The notes beneath the pieces were generated by a model. That model was not told the origin of the DNA, searched no databases, and was given only the letters and a program-made list of their open reading frames with translations. From Priapulus caudatus (taxonomy: Eukaryota > Priapulida > Priapulimorpha > Priapulimorphida > Priapulidae): a DNA stretch of 35,865 bases. The position numbers were made by a program, and so were the translations under genes. The DNA is taken from the NCBI RefSeq assembly GCF_000485595.1, contig NW_014577063.1:7169-43033 (forward strand), given 5' to 3'. Numbering within the stretch: the first letter of the stretch is position 1; each line of letters opens with the position of its first letter. Below, one piece after another: positions 33,091 through 35,865 of the stretch.

Positions 33091-33147
33091 TTAACTCGTT
33101 AACGTTTAACTGGTTACCCGTGTCTTTTCTCACACCGCTGTCGACAG

Positions 33148-33177
33148 GTGGAGTCGATTGATGCGCTCACGCCGGGG
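33148..33177 (+). CDS. MICU1: Candidate 30-base MICU1 microexon (exon 5)
   Basis: GTGGAGTCGATTGATGCGCT plus 10 bases lie between a strong acceptor (TCTTTTCTCACACCGCTGTCGACAG) and a perfect GTGAGT donor. They encode VESIDALTPG, phase 0 in and out, so it can be included or skipped without shifting the frame. Vertebrate MICU1 carries an alternative 4-residue microexon in this part of the protein, so a small optional exon is plausible. The peptide itself is not conserved. Confidence 0.4.
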
Positions 33178-34682
33178 GTGAGTCCTCCTCATCGTCGTCG
33201 TCGTCGTCACGGCAACCGAGCAACGCTCGTCGAATGCATCCCTCGCTTTCTTCTTCTTCGTCGTTCCCCGCGGAAACGCGATGCATTCGGCGGCGTTTGA
33301 TGACGTTTTAACACGTTTTTGTCGAGATTTTTGCTCTAATCACATTCTGACGTTGATCACCAAGCGTTTCGAGTTTTCCGATTTAACTGTTTTTTCCGTT
33401 GCGCTTTGCATCGTTTACGGCCGTATTAACTTGCACGTGCATGCTAACGCCTGGCCAGCACTGATTCGCTTTTATACAAGTTTTTAACCTTTGTTTGATT
33501 TTTCTCTGACTGGCCAGTTTAACCAACGAAAAATCCTAATATTTATTGACATGGTATATAACCGATCGATTCTAAATGTGGCATGGCATTTAAATAAAGG
33601 GGACCATGTTCGTATGAATTTTTCTAAACTAAAATTCCAACTATTAGGGGGATAAAAATCATAATAATGATGATGATATAATGAGGGGAACATATGCAAA
33701 TGTGAGGACTAAGTCCTTTTCGTGATTGCACTTTCCATTGGTACTTTAATCTATTGTTGCATGGACATTGTTATTATAGTTTAAAAAAAACTGGTTTTTT
33801 CACTCGCATTGCATTTTTGCTAGCATGATAGCTTTGATATAGATTTCTTCGTAATGTGAATCTTGATGTACCTTTGTATTACACTCATTGTAAGTGTGTG
33901 CACTCATGTTACCAGCTCCCTATAGGAGGTCACACATAGATACGTTTGTATGGTTGCAGCGTATGTGTGTCACAGGGGCCCCTGGTTGCAGCGTGCACAG
34001 GGTTGTAGGGGTGTGTGTGTGTGTGTGTGTGTGGCAGTCTGCATGGTGTTGGGGTGGTTGCAGCATTCATGATGTTGTAGGAGGCGTCTGTTTCAGCACG
34101 TTATTGCGTCTGACGTCATCGTTGTCGTTGTCGTCTGATGTCATCGTTATCGTCTGACGTCATCATCATTGTTGTCGTGTGATGTCATCGTTGTCGTGTG
34201 ATGTCATCGTTGACGTGTAATGTCATCGTTGTCGTCTGATGTCATTGTTGTCGTGTGACGTCATCAGCATCGTTGTCGTGTGATGTCATCGTTGACGTGT
34301 AATGTCATCGTTGTCGTCTGATGTCATTGTTGTCGTGTGAGCGTCATCATCACTGCGTTGTCGTGTGATGTCATCGTTGTTGTGTGACGTCATCGTTGGC
34401 GTTGTCGTGTGATGTCATCATTGTAGTGTGATGTCATCGTTGTCGTGTGACGTCATCGTTGTCGTGTGACGTCAGTCCGTTGTCGTGTGATGTCATCATT
34501 GTAGTCGTGAGTGTCATCGTTGTCACGTGTGACGTCATCGTTGCATCGTGTGACGATCATCTGTTGGCGTTTGTCCGTGTTTTGATGTCATCCGTTGTCG
34601 TGTGAGCGTCATCGTTGTCGGATGTGACGTCGATCGTTGTCCGTGTGCGTCATGCGTTGTCGTCCGTCGTGTGCTTTGGCAG
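33178..34682. other. MICU1 intron 5
   Basis: Holds a short GTC repeat (33194-33212), a GT microsatellite (about 34011-34033) and the large minisatellite listed next. 33281-33487 is an open frame without homology. I do not support a gene. Confidence 0.55.
34100..34665. repeat. GTCGTGTGATGTCATCGTT minisatellite rich in TGACGTCA
   Basis: Units of about 18-19 bases run for 560 bases up to the exon 6 acceptor. Seven contain the perfect CRE octamer TGACGTCA (34111, 34155, 34257, 34385, 34448, 34467 and 34530) and most others the one-off TGATGTCA. Units become disordered by single-base indels after about 34500. Confidence 0.95.
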
Positions 34683-34804
34683 ATGCAGACGCACCCGGGC
34701 TGTGGCGATGGCGTGAAGGCGAGGATAGGTACGTTCCCCATAGTTGGGTCAGCAAGGCCTCATCTCCTTCCTGGACTACATCTTCTGGCTGACGATCCTG
34801 TCGA
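34683..34804 (+). CDS. MICU1: MICU1-type gene, exon 6 (GLISFLDYIF segment), last exon in window
   Basis: The acceptor is GTGCTTTGGCAG and the donor is TCGA/GTGAGT. The 3' part encodes LGQQGLISFLDYIFWLTILS, matching [20 protein letters not shown] of MICU1. The 5' part (MQTHPGCGDGVKARIGTFP) matches only at GTF (family GSIF). The expected acidic DEG segment is garbled, and the exon has one base too many for its phase, between 34730 and 34744. The EF-hand exons that follow in the family are not in the window, so the gene runs off the right edge. Confidence 0.8.
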
Positions 34805-35865
34805 GTGAGTGTGCGGCGGCGACTCGGCCCGGGAAACCCTTCCGCGACTGCTGTCACGCGCGGACCATAGAGTGAATTAATAGTGACTACAAGCATAGAA
34901 AACATAGACTTTCATGTACTGCTTCTACTTCTACTTCATCTAATACTTACTATCTCATGATTACAATGCTGAAAACATTTCACAGTGCTCTAGAATACAG
35001 AATAATATCTCACGGTTACAATACGGAAGACATTTCACGATGCTCTATGATACAGAATAATATCTCACGATTACTGGAAGATGAATAGGTACTAGAATCA
35101 CGTGATGACCCCGGCAGGATCAGCCGAAGTTTTTGGGTCAAACACTGTCGAGGCTTACAGATGTACGGCTGTGACTACGGCAGCGGCGCGCGCGCGCGCG
35201 TCTGCGTGCCGCAGAGCTATGTCTTACTTCGCTCGTGAGATCGTCGAGAGGCGGATCACGTATATGCAGATGCCAGCGTTTTTTGTTCGTTCGGCTCCGG
35301 CCGAACGGTTCATTCGTATTCGGACGGCACGAGGACCTTTCCGATCACGTAATCGCGCTATTTTTGCTCAGCGGTCGGTTGGGTTGGCAGCTCCATCGGC
35401 GCCATTTTGATATATTAAAGATGTTCGATCTTGGGAACGGGCGACGGCCGAGGTAGTGGACATCCGCGGAGTTTTGGCAAAGGGTACCCGCGGGGGATGT
35501 GGCTTGTTTCGTTACCAGCTGCTGTCTGTCACCGCCGACTTCTGCACTGTACGCCTGCCCCGACCTCGTCCTGACCTCTGGGCTCCGACGGCTGCTGCCC
35601 GCCGACCTTTTTTTGGGGTTCCCCCCCCCTGAAACCCGCATTTTCTGCCCCCCCCTGACTCTCTGCACCGACGCTCCGCTGCCCGACTCTTGTCCTGAGC
35701 CTCTGGCCGCTGAATCTCTGCGGCCGATCGTGCCCCGACCTCTGGCGTGAACCTCTGTTTTCTCCCTGCAGGTGAGACACTGAATCCGGCAACCAGACGG
35801 CGGTGGGAGCGCGTTAACCCCCCGCGTGGACACCCCGAACACGGGCAGTGTTTGCGAAGGCGCGC
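34805..35865. other. Presumed MICU1 intron, no further exon seen
   Basis: Contains two diverged copies of a ~60-base unit (TCACAGTGCTCTAGAATACAG at 34980 and TCACGATGCTCTATGATACAG at 35035), a short GC run (about 35183-35199), a hairpin TTCGGCTCCGGCCGAA (35289-35304) and a C/T-rich end with CTCTG and CCCCGAC words (35540-35760). The open frames are unsupported. Confidence 0.5.

Larger units (their letters stand above)
30728..33147. other. Long MICU1 intron 4 with several simple repeats
   Basis: The interval holds a 15-bp minisatellite (31184-31477), a CT-rich tract (32185-32555) and the second dispersed-repeat copy. I see no additional exon with both good splice sites and MICU1 similarity. 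Confidence 0.6.

Noticed and set aside
1-35865. CRISPR arrays, rRNA genes, bacterial operons or viral genes
   Set aside because: The tandem repeats have no regular unique spacers. No rRNA or viral replication motifs were seen. Introns and poly(A) signals mark a eukaryotic nuclear sequence.

Overview
This is a eukaryotic, intron-rich, AT-leaning nuclear genomic window that is heavily loaded with microsatellites, minisatellites and short inverted-repeat transposons. An SUEL-type (rhamnose/galactose-binding) lectin exon, a metazoan MICU1 gene and MITE ends of the CAGGGGCGGATC type together suggest a marine invertebrate. I cannot name the species. Two N gaps (13405-13634 and 24205-24524) and abundant single-base indels between near-identical repeats suggest an assembly built on error-prone reads, so broken reading frames must be read with caution.

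Layout. (1) 1-1195 is a long CA/CACGCA satellite, followed by 1185-1420, the left edge of a larger repeat. (2) 1421-4568 is mostly unique sequence with small minisatellites and two unrecognised open stretches. (3) 4569-21170 is a tandem segmental duplication: a full ~7.0 kb unit at 4569-11595, a partial unit at 11596-13404 running into a gap, and a second full ~7.5 kb unit at 13642-21170. Each full unit has an X half (CA satellites and a long non-coding stretch) and a Y half. Y carries a compact gene with a TATA box, a signal-peptide exon with a GTAAGT donor, and a second exon. In the first unit this reads cleanly as a 106-residue, arginine-rich secreted precursor that I do not recognise. The second unit carries the same gene with disrupted frames. 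(4) 21070-21568 is GA/AT microsatellite, followed by a terminal exon encoding an eight-cysteine SUEL lectin domain (21704-22234) with poly(A) signals at 22536-22545. (5) 22700-27500 is a transposon graveyard. It holds a 280-bp MITE, a 427-bp foldback element with a perfect 8-bp target duplication, a perfect 30-bp palindrome, and a ~1.1 kb element with another MITE nested inside it. (6) 27953-34804 holds the 5' exons of a MICU1-type mitochondrial calcium uptake regulator on the + strand. Its introns carry several minisatellites, two of which lie immediately upstream of splice acceptors. The EF-hand exons lie beyond the right edge of the window.

There is no operon logic here. The duplicated block and the lectin exon may belong to one secreted-protein locus, because the signal-peptide exon and the lectin exon are both phase 0 on the same strand. 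MICU1 is an independent neighbour. Most long open frames in the CA, CT and minisatellite tracts are low-complexity artefacts.
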